A DNA stretch of 64,000 bases from Thalassotalea loyana. GTDB lineage: Bacteria; Pseudomonadota; Gammaproteobacteria; Enterobacterales; Alteromonadaceae. Shown here piece by piece: positions 37,911-46,555 of the stretch. Every line of letters starts with the position of its first letter. The stretch's first letter is position 1. Where the stretch lies: NCBI RefSeq assembly GCF_030161435.1, contig NZ_BSSV01000010.1, positions 1 through 64,000 on the forward strand, written 5' to 3'. Below the pieces are notes generated by a model, which made no database searches, was not told the DNA's origin, and saw only the letters and a program-made list of their open reading frames with translations. Position numbers and translations under genes: made by a program.

Positions 37911-38322
37911 GCTGGCGAGACCATAAAACGGTTCACATTACCACTATCAAAACTTCAAGCCTTTTAACCTAGTTAAGGAGCGTTATGAGAAAAGTCTAAC
38001 GCTCCTATTTGGCCTTCAAGCTCATTTATCACCCTATTTTTTTATTCCGAATGTTGCAAATTGTGATTTCCAACAAACTTCTGACATAACTTACTCAACA
38101 AGGTTACTCGCAATTTAATCATCAAGTTTTTGTAATCTGTACAATAAATAACAACAAGGATGACATTCTTAATATATTCACCTCTTCAAAAAGCTTTACA
38201 AGTCGACACACCCAGACATTTTTTATTTGTCATTATTATCTTAAGGAAAGGAATTAAGATGCATTAGCGGTTGGTACACGCATCAAAAGTAACGCAGGAT
38301 AGTCAGACTCAAAAGGAGTGAT
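37911..38322. other. Intergenic region before a DUF3718 gene
   Basis: 412 bases without a real coding frame. A 9-base-pair hairpin GGAGCGTTA/TAACGCTCC lies at 37977-38006, about 67 bases past the phosphatase gene, with only a short T run; it may be a weak terminator. The right part is AT-rich leader with AAGGAAAGGA near 38243-38252 that precedes only a two-codon frame, so it is probably not a gene start. Confidence 0.5.
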
Positions 38323-38703
38323 ATGATGAAAAAGTTAATGTTAATCGGTTCGTTAATCGCTGTATGTACTTCGGCAAGCGCAAGTCCATTTACCTTTGTA
38401 GCAGCAGACAAATCAGAGGAAACGAAATTATGTGTGCTCGCCGTCAGTAACCAGCTCAAGGCATTAAAGCAATCGCTGCGCCGATATGGCGACTATGGAG
38501 TAACACACACAATTAATGCAATTAAATGTAATGACCAATCACTAGCAAAATTCGCACATAATTATTACGCAGTAGATACGTTCACTTATTTAAATAAACG
38601 TTCGCATAATAGTAATAGAGTCAATGCTCGAGTAACCATCAGTGATATTGCACAAGCATCGATAAAGCCTATCACTGTGTATATCTCAGCAGCACCGAAC
38701 TAA
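38323..38703 (+). CDS. Small secreted protein, DUF3718 family
   Basis: 126 aa with a signal peptide (about 1-21, ending ASAS). The mature part has two cysteines (Cys38 and the Cys of NAIKCNDQSLAKFAHNY, about residue 67), spaced as in DUF3718 proteins of Shewanella and Vibrio, probably a disulfide. Function unknown. AGGAG is four bases before the first ATG and seven before a second ATG, so translation may begin at 38326. Confidence 0.7.
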   Translation: MMKKLMLIGSLIAVCTSASASPFTFVAADKSEETKLCVLAVSNQLKALKQSLRRYGDYGVTHTINAIKCNDQSLAKFAHNYYAVDTFTYLNKRSHNSNRVNARVTISDIAQASIKPITVYISAAPN

Positions 38704-38744
38704 GCGTTTTAAGTAATAGAGCAAAAAAAACTGTGGTGCAAAAA

Positions 38745-39212
38745 CTACGCTTGGCTGGCGATAAAGTCGGCCATTCGTTGGTTTAGTTGCTCTTCGGTTA
38801 AGTCTTCTTTATGTGTAGCCAATACCCAAATATGGCCAAACGGGTCCTTTAATGTTCCAGTTCTATCGCCATAGAATTGATCTTGAACTGGCCTAATTAT
38901 TTCGCAGCCGACATCAACCGCTTGTTGAAACAAAATATCAACATCTTCGGTATATACCATCATAGAAGTTGCTGAACCACCTAAGGTCAGTGGACTATCA
39001 AACCCCTCTTCATCACACTCTTCACTCAACATGAACGGTGAATTACCGATTGTCATTTCAGCATGCGCGACATTACCATCAGGCATGTTCAACACTAACA
39101 TTACCTGAGCAGAAAACGCTTCTTGATAGAATGATAATGCCTCTTTAGCGCCTTTTATGACTAAATAAGGCGTAATTGAATGGTAGCCTTCAGGTATTGG
39201 TTTAACACTCAT
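38745..39212 (-). CDS. PhnB-like VOC family protein
   Basis: 155 aa, vicinal-oxygen-chelate fold of the PhnB/YdcJ-like group. It opens with YHSITPYLVIKGAKEALSFY and closes with FYGDRTGTLKDPFGHIWVLA. Substrate unknown; E. coli PhnB itself has no proven enzymatic role. AAAGGAAAC precedes the ATG. It is followed on its downstream side by the converging DUF3718 gene. Confidence 0.82.
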   Translation of the reverse strand: MSVKPIPEGYHSITPYLVIKGAKEALSFYQEAFSAQVMLVLNMPDGNVAHAEMTIGNSPFMLSEECDEEGFDSPLTLGGSATSMMVYTEDVDILFQQAVDVGCEIIRPVQDQFYGDRTGTLKDPFGHIWVLATHKEDLTEEQLNQRMADFIASQA

Positions 39213-39283
39213 GTTTTTGTTTCCTTTTCTCTTGACGTTCCGTTTTGTTTCACATTATTTAACTAGCTGACTACCTTGCCCGC

Positions 39284-40024
39284 CTAACGAGCAGTTCTCA
39301 GAGCTCTTCGAATAACAAACCTCTCTGCTTCATCAATTAACTTGGCTAGCTCACCGTTTTGTTTTAGTCGTCTGATTTCTTTGTCGACTAGCGGGACAAG
39401 ATGTTGATGATCTTTATGAATATAGTGATATAAATCTAACCTAGCAAGCACCTTGCCCGTCGGAATAATATTATCGTAGCCAAATTTTGCAATGAGGAGC
39501 TGACCATCAAATGCATTCGTTAAAACAGCATCTACTCGCCCATTCCTTAATAAGGTAAACATTCGTTTCGTGTTGTTAACTTCATATACACCTTTTAAGC
39601 CACGCGTAATATTATCAGTATGTTTAACGCCTCTTACCTTACTCAAATGGTACTTCGCTAAATCGGCTTTACCTTCAATAACAACATCTCTACCTCTTAG
39701 AATAAATGGCATCGTTTCTAAGTAATAATAAGGGGTTGGAACGCGCACGGTGTTGGTGTTTTCATCGCCATATGTCCATATACGCATAATTTCACCTGCT
39801 TTTTCGCCAGAAAAAGCCTTGTGCTGAGCACGTGGAGCTGGCAATGGCTCTATAGCGATCTCGATACCTATATTTTCATAAATCTTAGGTAACACACGAC
39901 GACCCACTTCCTGTTCAATCAGTAATTCGATAGATGCAAAGTTATAATCAGCGCAATAACTGACAGGTGTGACGAGTAATGCTGAGCATAATATGGCTAA
40001 CGTTATGCTAAAAAACGGCTTCAT
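39284..40024 (-). CDS. Periplasmic solute-binding-like protein (type II fold)
   Basis: 246 aa from the ATG at 40024 (a TTG two codons earlier is also in frame). A signal peptide ends about residue 24. The rest has the profile of bacterial extracellular solute-binding family 3, with short two-lobe strands such as IEIAIEPLPAPRAQHKAFSG and a C-terminal KEIRRLKQNGELAKLIDEAE. No transporter genes are adjacent. Ligand unknown. Related orphan proteins are common in Alteromonadales. Confidence 0.7.
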   Translation of the reverse strand: MKPFFSITLAILCSALLVTPVSYCADYNFASIELLIEQEVGRRVLPKIYENIGIEIAIEPLPAPRAQHKAFSGEKAGEIMRIWTYGDENTNTVRVPTPYYYLETMPFILRGRDVVIEGKADLAKYHLSKVRGVKHTDNITRGLKGVYEVNNTKRMFTLLRNGRVDAVLTNAFDGQLLIAKFGYDNIIPTGKVLARLDLYHYIHKDHQHLVPLVDKEIRRLKQNGELAKLIDEAERFVIRRALRTAR

Positions 40025-40117
40025 ATACAACTTCGGTAAATACAGATAATGTTAACTATAGCACCTACGGCTATATTTAGCGGGATTCACGCACCGCATC
40101 TTCTGCAGAACCACAAC

Positions 40118-40152
40118 AAAAAAGCCCAGTGTTTTACCACTGGGCTTTTTTA
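40118..40152 (-). terminator. Terminator after the DUF2999 gene
   Basis: AGCCCAGTG-TTTTAC-CACTGGGCT flanked by A and T runs; 19 bases past the DUF2999 stop on the minus strand. Confidence 0.86.
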
Positions 40153-40170
40153 TGAAGAAAGTTATTTGCA

Positions 40171-40428
40171 CTACTTCTGTTCGTCCAACGTTCGTTTTGC
40201 CTGTTCAACCGCTGACATATCCAATCCTAATTCAGCAACGGCTTCTTTAATCAGGGCCGGGTTAGTCATTACCTGCATCATTACCGGTTGTAATTGCTCT
40301 GGCGGTATGCCCAAATTGCCAATAGTCGCCATCGCCATCAACGGATTTTGAGTGAGCTCGGTAAAAATCTCATTGATTTGCTGATCTGAAATATTGTTTT
40401 CTTTTAATAACTCAATAATTGGATTCAT
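40171..40428 (-). CDS. DUF2999 family small protein
   Basis: 85 aa, all helical by composition. It opens MNPIIELLKENNISDQQINE and has GNLGIPPEQLQPVMMQVMTN, the pattern of the DUF2999 family of Vibrio, Shewanella and relatives. No membrane helix or signal peptide. Function unknown. It is a single gene ending at a strong terminator. Confidence 0.75.
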   Translation of the reverse strand: MNPIIELLKENNISDQQINEIFTELTQNPLMAMATIGNLGIPPEQLQPVMMQVMTNPALIKEAVAELGLDMSAVEQAKRTLDEQK

Positions 40429-40503
40429 ACTATCTAGGTGATAAATTAAATTGTGGCTGCATTATAAAAGATAAAAATATTTTGCGCAGTGTTTGTTTTA
40501 GCA

Positions 40504-40539
40504 ATAAAAAACCACAATAACCTTGGCCATTGTGGTTTA
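40504..40539 (-). terminator. Terminator after the 100-aa secreted protein gene
   Basis: Minus-strand CCACAAT and ATTGTGG pair around a 10-base loop followed by TTTTTT, about 20 bases past the stop of the 40558-40860 gene. Confidence 0.8.
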
Positions 40540-40557
40540 TAGATACGCCATGCTGAT

Positions 40558-40860
40558 TTACTTGTTAGCAGCGATTAATACATCGGACTCTGGCGTAAAT
40601 GATTTAACTTGTATTAAGCTTTGTGCCGGAAAATACTTTATTGTTGAAAACGCATCAGCCTTTGGTTCAATTTGTTTTCGAGCAAGCTGATCAAAAAAAT
40701 CGTCTTTTTTGCTGTGAAGTTCGATTGTCTTAACCATGCAATCACTATTTACGGCCTTCGACTCTAAATCCATGCATTGCCAAATATCTGACTTATCTGC
40801 TGCTAGTGTTACTTGACTAAAACTTAAGATGGTAACCGCAGCAAGTATACTTTTATACAT
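40558..40860 (-). CDS. Small secreted protein of unknown function
   Basis: 100 aa, signal peptide with likely cleavage after LAA at about residue 21. The mature part of about 79 aa has two Cys (WQCMDLES and SDCMVKTI) that could form one disulfide. I do not recognise the family. A strong AAGGAGG lies five bases before the ATG, and the gene has its own terminator, so it is probably well expressed. No neighbour suggests a role. Confidence 0.65.
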   Translation of the reverse strand: MYKSILAAVTILSFSQVTLAADKSDIWQCMDLESKAVNSDCMVKTIELHSKKDDFFDQLARKQIEPKADAFSTIKYFPAQSLIQVKSFTPESDVLIAANK

Positions 40861-41082
40861 GTATAACCTCCTTAAAATGCTTACATTTTCATATTAGCAA
40901 ACAACCGCGAAAACCACCTAGCATATTTTTATGACAAGTTTATGACAACAATCAAAATAATTTTGCAGTCGGCAAATTACGCCGTTAATTCAAATCATAA
41001 ACCGCACAATACATGGCGTACGTAGCAATTTAGCCAAGATCACCTAAACTATATTTGAGTGCTCTGACCGAGGAGGTTGGTG

Positions 41083-41562
41083 ATGACAATTGCAAACAGA
41101 TTAAATTCATTTTTAAACCAGCACAATGTGCAATATGAAGTTATTGGACATAGACCTAGCCATAACTCAATAGATTCAGCAATGCGTGCTGAAGTACCGG
41201 TAAATCAAGTTGCTAAGGCTGTTATTTTAGAAAGCCACGAAGGACGTAAACTAATGGCTGTGCTTCCCGCCAATAATAAGATCAGTCTATCACGCATCAA
41301 TAGCAAAATGATGGGCGAATATCATTTGGTAAAAGAGAATGAGATTCGTCATATGTTTAAAGACTGTGAGTTCGGTGCAATTCCACCCGTTGGCTACGCA
41401 TATAACGTTAATGTCGTCTTTGACGATAAATTGGACGAGCTGAGTCATGTTTACATTGAGGCAGGAGACCACAAATCTTTGCTAAGGCTATCGAAAACTG
41501 ACTTTATCCGACTAATGAGCAGTGCCAAGCATTCGCGCTTTAGCGATGAAGTTTATCATTAG
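41083..41562 (+). CDS. YbaK/EbsC-family aminoacyl-tRNA deacylase
   Basis: 159 aa from the ATG at 41083, six bases after AGGAGG; in-frame TTG and GTG just before it (41077, 41080) are less likely. The YbaK/ProX fold is shown by HNSIDSAMRAEVPVNQVAKAV (first half only shown in part), a conserved Lys in that helix, and EFGAIPPVGYAYNV. Family members hydrolyse mischarged tRNAs such as Cys- or Ala-tRNA-Pro. Specificity here is uncertain. Confidence 0.8.
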   Translation: MTIANRLNSFLNQHNVQYEVIGHRPSHNSIDSAMRAEVPVNQVAKAVILESHEGRKLMAVLPANNKISLSRINSKMMGEYHLVKENEIRHMFKDCEFGAIPPVGYAYNVNVVFDDKLDELSHVYIEAGDHKSLLRLSKTDFIRLMSSAKHSRFSDEVYH

Positions 41563-41567
41563 TTAAT

Positions 41568-41594
41568 AAAGGCGCTTTCCTAAGCGCCTTTACC
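41568..41594. terminator. Terminator between the deacylase and lipoprotein genes
   Basis: AAAGGCGCTT-TCCT-AAGCGCCTTT, nearly symmetrical; serves the convergent genes. Confidence 0.75.
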
Positions 41595-41606
41595 TTCAAT
41601 AAACCA

Positions 41607-42281
41607 CTAGATATGAATAATTAAAAACTCGCAGTTAAACTCCCCCAAAGGTGAGATGTTCGCAATCGGTTTAAAAACATCAGCAGGCCTATCACCGTAA
41701 GGAGTCTCTCTTACTTCTTTATGGAGGCGGTAGGCATGTTTTGCCATATCAGCGGGAAATAACGTCAACATTGTTCCGTCAAAAGAGTATTCACCATTTA
41801 GTTTAATGAGTACTTCATCGTAGTGGTTGTTTTCGTACTCTAAGACAAACTTATTGTTATCATTAAACAAGATTGTCGCCCCAGAACTGGTTTTACAATA
41901 TTGAGTTCGTAAATAGGGTGGCATAGGTTGCTCTAGTTGATTAGGATTCTTTAAATAGATTCCAACATCATTTTTAGAATAGAAGTGCTGCCCTTGAGCA
42001 AATCGAAATTCGGTTGCAGTACCAAACCCCGCATCGATAAGTTGCTGATTGATATATCGATAAAAATCCTGATCACTAAACGCCGGATTCAGCGCTATCG
42101 CAACATTTGGGAACTCATTTGGCACTCGAACATCAGGTCGTTCAACAGTATAACCTTGTTGAACAAGTGAATCTTTTAAATGATTAATTTCATCTTCTGA
42201 ATAGCCTTGATTATACAGGTGGATGGTCTTAGTTGAGCATCCACAAATTATTAGCAACAGTGCAACGCATAACAGTCGCAT
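41607..42281 (-). CDS. Predicted lipoprotein of unknown function
   Basis: 224 aa with a lipoprotein signal peptide and lipobox ICGC (Cys15). The residue after Cys is Ser, so outer-membrane localisation is expected by the usual sorting rule. The mature region has no domain I recognise. A segment near 20-60 (YSEDEINHLKDSLVQQGYTV) resembles sequences that sense or bind something through a small alpha/beta fold, but that is a guess. It converges with the deacylase gene and has no operon partner. Confidence 0.65.
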   Translation of the reverse strand: MRLLCVALLLIICGCSTKTIHLYNQGYSEDEINHLKDSLVQQGYTVERPDVRVPNEFPNVAIALNPAFSDQDFYRYINQQLIDAGFGTATEFRFAQGQHFYSKNDVGIYLKNPNQLEQPMPPYLRTQYCKTSSGATILFNDNNKFVLEYENNHYDEVLIKLNGEYSFDGTMLTLFPADMAKHAYRLHKEVRETPYGDRPADVFKPIANISPLGEFNCEFLIIHI

Positions 42282-42493
42282 AACGCCCTAAAATCCTTTT
42301 TTAATATATTGATTTAAAATGAGAATATTAAATTTGCTTTAACAAAGAAAGTCACTTATCGAGTTTATGGCATCTAAAATTGTTACTAAATAATTTTCTC
42401 AATAGCGACGAGTTAACATAACGAGTTATTATCAATACACACTTATATCGCATATAATAGTGCTCATTACTCATTTAATGTATTGTTGCCTTT

Positions 42494-42958
42494 GTGACTA
42501 GTCATAACCCATACGAAAACAACCCCCTCCACGGAACAAGCTTATCTACAGTTTTAAGTGAACTTGTCGAGCATTATGGCTTCCCTATTCTTTACGCGTA
42601 TTTGAATATTAATTGCTTTAATAAAAATGCGAGCATTGAAGCTAGTATGAAGTTTTTAAAAAAGACGCAATGGGCGCGAGAAAAAGTAGAATCATTTTAC
42701 TTATATCAATATAAGAACCTACCACGCGCTAATGACATAGAATTTGAAAAGCCACCAAGAGAGCGTATTATTCCTGAAGGAATTAAACCTAAAGCACCAG
42801 CGGAACTCAGTTTTACTGATGCAGCAATCCTGAAAAAGAAACGCGAAGAAAAAGCAAAAAATCACAATAAAAAACGTTCAAAGCCGCAAAAAACCTACAC
42901 AAAAAGATCAACGGCAGGCACTAACAAAATTGACCCATGGGCAGATTACCGTGAATAA
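42494..42958 (+). CDS. VF530-family (DUF2132) DNA-binding-like protein
   Basis: 154 aa starting at GTG. The N-terminal about 75 residues are a VF530 domain, a four-helix fold ([20 protein letters not shown] at its start, [18 protein letters not shown] in the middle, [11 protein letters not shown] at its end). The C-terminal half is Lys/Arg-rich and probably disordered, consistent with nucleic-acid contact. Possible TATAAT -10 near 42455. Function unknown. Confidence 0.75.
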   Translation: MTSHNPYENNPLHGTSLSTVLSELVEHYGFPILYAYLNINCFNKNASIEASMKFLKKTQWAREKVESFYLYQYKNLPRANDIEFEKPPRERIIPEGIKPKAPAELSFTDAAILKKKREEKAKNHNKKRSKPQKTYTKRSTAGTNKIDPWADYRE

Positions 42959-42997
42959 AGAACAACATTACTTTGCAGGTTAGCCGACCCTCAACAC

Positions 42998-43025
42998 AAA
43001 AAAGCAGCTCCCAGCTGCTTTTTTG
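42998..43025. terminator. Bidirectional terminator after the VF530-family gene
   Basis: AAGCAGCT-CCC-AGCTGCTT flanked by A and T runs; between the VF530 gene and the convergent small gene at 43053. Confidence 0.82.
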
Positions 43026-43052
43026 TAATTACCCAATGTGACCAAATAAATA

Positions 43053-43241
43053 TTAGTTGTACCCTAGAATATAATTCGCCTCCTCATCATTGATTACCTC
43101 ATCTACGTTATCGATTGAAACATCTCTAATTGCATAATCACGAATATTTAAGAACGTCGTGTGATTTGCTCTACCAAAGCGCATTTTATCGCCTGCGCTA
43201 CGTGAATCTATCTGTTGTTTTTCAAAGCCACTGATATCCAT
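43053..43241 (-). CDS. Small protein of unknown function, 62 aa
   Basis: Start is set at the ATG at 43241, four bases after a clear GAGGTG; an in-frame GTG four codons upstream overlaps that ribosome site. The protein is acidic towards the C-terminus (DNVDEVINDEEANYILGY) with no membrane helix or signal peptide. No family recognised. A good ribosome site and a shared terminator support it as real. Confidence 0.5.
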   Translation of the reverse strand: MDISGFEKQQIDSRSAGDKMRFGRANHTTFLNIRDYAIRDVSIDNVDEVINDEEANYILGYN

Positions 43242-43552
43242 ACTACACCTCACTCTTGGATTTTGAACTTCGATAATACAATTGCAGGACTAATGCCAAG
43301 AACCCCCAACCCCATTAACCTATTGTATTTATTAAGATTACACTGAACCCCCTGTTAGGATAGCGCCAAACCTTACTCGCAATTCATCAGTAAATTCGCA
43401 TTTTGCAAGGCAATAAGCATTGCTAATATTAGGGTTAGACACCATTCACCAGAGGTTACTTTCTACTCAATAAAACCAATGGTTTAAACTCCAGTTTGAG
43501 TGTGTGATAATAAACTTCAGGAAAAATAATAGTTTATAAAGGGACTTAACAA
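43242..43552. other. Intergenic region upstream of the DUF945 gene
   Basis: About 310 bases with no coding frame and no obvious hairpin. It must carry promoters for the small gene on the left (minus) and the DUF945 gene on the right (plus), but no clear -35/-10 pair stands out. Confidence 0.4.
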
Positions 43553-44962
43553 ATGAAAAAGTTTGCTTTAACTGCATCCGCGTTCGCCGTTGCAGCCGTT
43601 TTGATTACACCTAAATTCATTTCAACTAAAGTTGAAAGCCAGCTAGAACAAGCTGTAGAACAAATAAATTCCGCATATGGTTATAAAGCTGAGATTGCAA
43701 ATCGCCAGAGCAATTGGTTTAACACACAAGCGACGATCAAAATATCTGTAAACACAGAAGAGCTTGGTATTGATACCGATAATCAAGATGCTGAAGAGTT
43801 TTTCGTTAACTTTGAGGTAAACGCTGAACATGGCCTGATCATGCCATCGGCGAAAAACAAGGTTGGCCTCTTAGATATGTCGGTCACTATGGTGGCGGAA
43901 AACTTGCGAGAACATCTTGATTGGCCCGCCGATAAACCGCTCTACCAAACTCAAGTTAATACATCACTTACTGGAGCAACGCTCTTTAAGGATGCTATTA
44001 CTCCTTTTAGTATGACAGATGTAGAAAATGGCATAGAGTTAAATTACCAAGGTTATACTGGATCTGGTTCATTTATTGATGGCGAAATAGCCTATATTGG
44101 TAACTCAAAGCCATTACATGTTATCGCCGATGATAGCGATATCACCGTGTCAGGAATTGCAGTAGACATGACAGCTCAGGCGAGCCTAGCAGAGATTTTC
44201 CAAGGTAACATGTACGATTCGGAAACTAACTTCAAAATTGAATCTATTGTTGCTAAAGCCCACTCAGGAGCGGAAAAAGCAACAATTAAAAATATACTGA
44301 TTGATGCAATAACCAAAGTACAGCCGGAAAACGGAACAGCAAGTATCGAAATTGGTTATGGCATCGATAGTATTGATGCAGAAGATGAGAGCGTTAAAGA
44401 CCTCGCGCTGAATATTCAGGTTAACAATATTAGCAACGAGTTTATCGAGGCGTATCAGCAAAACCAGCAAGTATTCACACAAGGTTCTGATGAAGAAATT
44501 CAAGCAAACATTATGAAGTTCGCTCAAAACAACCTTCTTGCATTGCTAAAAGCTAACCCTGAAATTAATATCACTAAACTTCAAGCAACATTTGATGATG
44601 GCTCGATAGTCAGCCACATGAATTCGAGCATTCAAGGCATAGAGCAACTACCTAATATTGCTGAAAATCCAATGTTTTGGTTAAACCATGTTATTGCAAA
44701 TGGTGAACTGAAGGGTGATGAGAGTGTTATTGAACGTTTTGCTGTGAATCAGGTGGTGTCTCAAATCAAAGCCAATCCGAATGCAGCGAATATGACAGAA
44801 GAAGAGATAATGAATATCGCACAACAGCAGGTACCCCATTTACTTCAAAACTTTATCCAGCAAGGTTTAATCGTTAAAACAGATACGGGCTACCAAACCA
44901 AGTTTGACATGGTTAACAGTGCGCTGAAGGTCAATGATGTTCAAATACCATTGCCGTTCTAA
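43553..44962 (+). CDS. YdgA-like DUF945 family protein
   Basis: 469 aa with an N-terminal membrane/signal segment (about 4-22). The body is a long, mainly beta protein of the DUF945/YdgA type. The region NVAENP-like IEQLPNIAENPMFWLNHVIA and a C-terminal TDTGYQTKFDMVNSALKVND are typical of this group. Family members are inner-membrane-anchored periplasmic proteins of uncertain function, possibly related to AsmA-like lipid or envelope roles. Monocistronic with a terminator 20 bases past the stop. Confidence 0.78.
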   Translation: MKKFALTASAFAVAAVLITPKFISTKVESQLEQAVEQINSAYGYKAEIANRQSNWFNTQATIKISVNTEELGIDTDNQDAEEFFVNFEVNAEHGLIMPSAKNKVGLLDMSVTMVAENLREHLDWPADKPLYQTQVNTSLTGATLFKDAITPFSMTDVENGIELNYQGYTGSGSFIDGEIAYIGNSKPLHVIADDSDITVSGIAVDMTAQASLAEIFQGNMYDSETNFKIESIVAKAHSGAEKATIKNILIDAITKVQPENGTASIEIGYGIDSIDAEDESVKDLALNIQVNNISNEFIEAYQQNQQVFTQGSDEEIQANIMKFAQNNLLALLKANPEINITKLQATFDDGSIVSHMNSSIQGIEQLPNIAENPMFWLNHVIANGELKGDESVIERFAVNQVVSQIKANPNAANMTEEEIMNIAQQQVPHLLQNFIQQGLIVKTDTGYQTKFDMVNSALKVNDVQIPLPF

Positions 44963-44982
44963 TAATTAGTAACCAAAAAGAA

Positions 44983-45007
44983 AAAGCGCCGATTGGCGCT
45001 TTTTTTA
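44983..45007. terminator. Terminator after the DUF945 gene
   Basis: AAAGCGCC-GATT-GGCGCTTT with flanking A and T runs; lies between convergent genes and may serve both. Confidence 0.85.
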
Positions 45008-45015
45008 TGAATCGT

Positions 45016-45246
45016 TTAACCGGCACCGTAGATTTTTTTGAAGTTTTTCAGGTTCCATCCAATCATGACTTCATTACCAATCTTTAATACAGGAACAGAG
45101 CGCGCACCAATAGCATCAAGCTCTTTCCTTCCTCGTTGCATCTTTGCATTGGTTAATCGATACTGAATACCGTTATCATCCAAGTACTTTTTCGCCTCAC
45201 GGCAGTGAGGACATTTATCAGAGATATATAAAACTACTCGTTTCAT
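45016..45246 (-). CDS. Glutaredoxin-family protein
   Basis: 76 aa from the ATG at 45246; a longer open frame to 45300 is not supported by a ribosome site. The thioredoxin-fold redox motif CPHC is near residue 11 (KCPHCREAKKYLDDNG), with cis-proline motif RSVPVL near 51 and a conserved IGWNLKNF near the C-terminus. It resembles NrdH/Grx-like small redoxins. Partner unknown. Confidence 0.8.
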   Translation of the reverse strand: MKRVVLYISDKCPHCREAKKYLDDNGIQYRLTNAKMQRGRKELDAIGARSVPVLKIGNEVMIGWNLKNFKKIYGAG

Positions 45247-45395
45247 TTCAAATCCAGAACACGTTATAAACGAACGACATTTTACTGAATTTGGTGACAT
45301 AAAGGAATCAAAGACCCTATTTCAAGTAACCTTGCCATTTTCACTATCATGTAAAATTGGTTATGATGAAAAAAACAATAAAAAGTAGGAATATC

Positions 45396-45626
45396 ATGGA
45401 GTTTGATTTTTTTAGTGCGAGTTTAATTAACTTAGCCATCAACATTTCGTACACACTTATCTCACTGGTAGTTGCCGTGTATGCACTCATTCTAATCGAT
45501 AAAAAATTATTAAAAGGCGTCGACATTCAACAAGAGCTTAAAAACAACAATTTGGCTGTAGCCATATTTGCTTCTTCTATTATGCTTTTTGTCGCCATAA
45601 TAATCAGCTTCGGACTACAGTCTTAA
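45396..45626 (+). CDS. DUF350 family small membrane protein
   Basis: 76 aa from the ATG at 45396, which has AGGAAT eight to ten bases upstream; the frame is open from 45357 but without a ribosome site. Two membrane helices (about 9-30 and 52-73) enclose a short loop LIDKKLLKGVDIQQELKNNN. The DUF350 family often sits beside transglutaminase-like or polyamine genes. Only three bases separate it from the transglutaminase-like gene, suggesting coupling. Confidence 0.75.
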   Translation: MEFDFFSASLINLAINISYTLISLVVAVYALILIDKKLLKGVDIQQELKNNNLAVAIFASSIMLFVAIIISFGLQS

Positions 45627-45629
45627 CCT

Positions 45630-46466
45630 ATGAAGAAGGTTATTCCTTTTCTTTTGTTTGGCGCGATCTTTATTATAGGCAAGTTCGACAAGGAGCCAGT
45701 CAAGGACGAATTTGATCAGCGTTTGCTCTGGCAAGCGCAATCAGCCCAGAAGAATATTAGTAGCTATTTTACGACTAACAGCTATCAACGCGGAACAATT
45801 TATGCGACGACCGAAGACTATCAATTATCTGAACGCAAAATGCATAAAGTTGTTGAGCACCATGCAAAAGGAAATCCCGCAAAAGTATCCTATATCATCA
45901 AATGGAAAGACTCTCAGGATAATGTAATCAACCTAAGTGCACTTGGAGTTGACTGGAAGCATCACTTTGCCAATAGTTACCTCGTTGGTTTCAAACCATT
46001 TAGTGTAGATAATCTTTGGTTACCCTTATATGCAATTGCACAATTAAAGACGTATGAAACAGACTCTGACCAATATCGTACAAATGAGCTATGGCAGAAT
46101 TCGGCACAAGCCTACGCTAGCCCGAGAGGAGATTGTGAAGATCACGCTATCATTCTGGCTGATTGGCTGATATCAGAAGGAGTAGATGCCAGAGTTGTAG
46201 GTGGGAAATATAAAGGAGGTGGTCACGCATGGGTGCTTGCAATTATTGATGATCAAGAGTTTATCCTTGAAGCAACAAGCAAACGCAAGACCAAGAATTG
46301 GAATCATTACCCTCTCGCTAAATTAGCCAAGGATTACCACCCTGAGTTTATGTTTAACCGAGAGCAGTTTTGGGTAAATACGAATCGCAAACTAATCGAC
46401 GATTATCGCGGTGAACATTGGCAAATAACGAGTACGTATAAAAAACTAGCGAGCAAACCTTTATAG
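45630..46466 (+). CDS. Transglutaminase-like cysteine protease-fold protein
   Basis: 278 aa with an N-terminal hydrophobic segment (about 3-17) that is either a signal anchor or membrane helix. The catalytic triad candidates are Cys169 in SPRGDCEDHAIILADWL, His199 in GGGHAWVL and Glu214 in FILEATS. The fold is the transglutaminase-like family, whose bacterial members act as amidases, peptidases or transglutaminases. It is translated right after the DUF350 protein and is presumed to act in the periplasm with it. Substrate unknown. Confidence 0.8.
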   Translation: MKKVIPFLLFGAIFIIGKFDKEPVKDEFDQRLLWQAQSAQKNISSYFTTNSYQRGTIYATTEDYQLSERKMHKVVEHHAKGNPAKVSYIIKWKDSQDNVINLSALGVDWKHHFANSYLVGFKPFSVDNLWLPLYAIAQLKTYETDSDQYRTNELWQNSAQAYASPRGDCEDHAIILADWLISEGVDARVVGGKYKGGGHAWVLAIIDDQEFILEATSKRKTKNWNHYPLAKLAKDYHPEFMFNREQFWVNTNRKLIDDYRGEHWQITSTYKKLASKPL

Positions 46467-46506
46467 GCTTATCCAATGCCTTAATCATGTATCAAATGAC
46501 AGCAAC

Positions 46507-46532
46507 AAAAAAGGTCGCTTTCGCGACCTTTT
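46507..46532. terminator. Terminator between the transglutaminase-like gene and sucD
   Basis: AAGGTCGC-TTTC-GCGACCTT with A and T runs, serving the convergent genes. Confidence 0.82.
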
Positions 46533-46555
46533 CAAGATTCAGATAAGTAATTAAA

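Noticed and set aside
37977-38006. Short ATG frame (five codons) inside a perfect hairpin after the phosphatase gene
   Set aside because: Encodes only MRKV and a stop; the stem is better explained as a weak terminator or chance palindrome.
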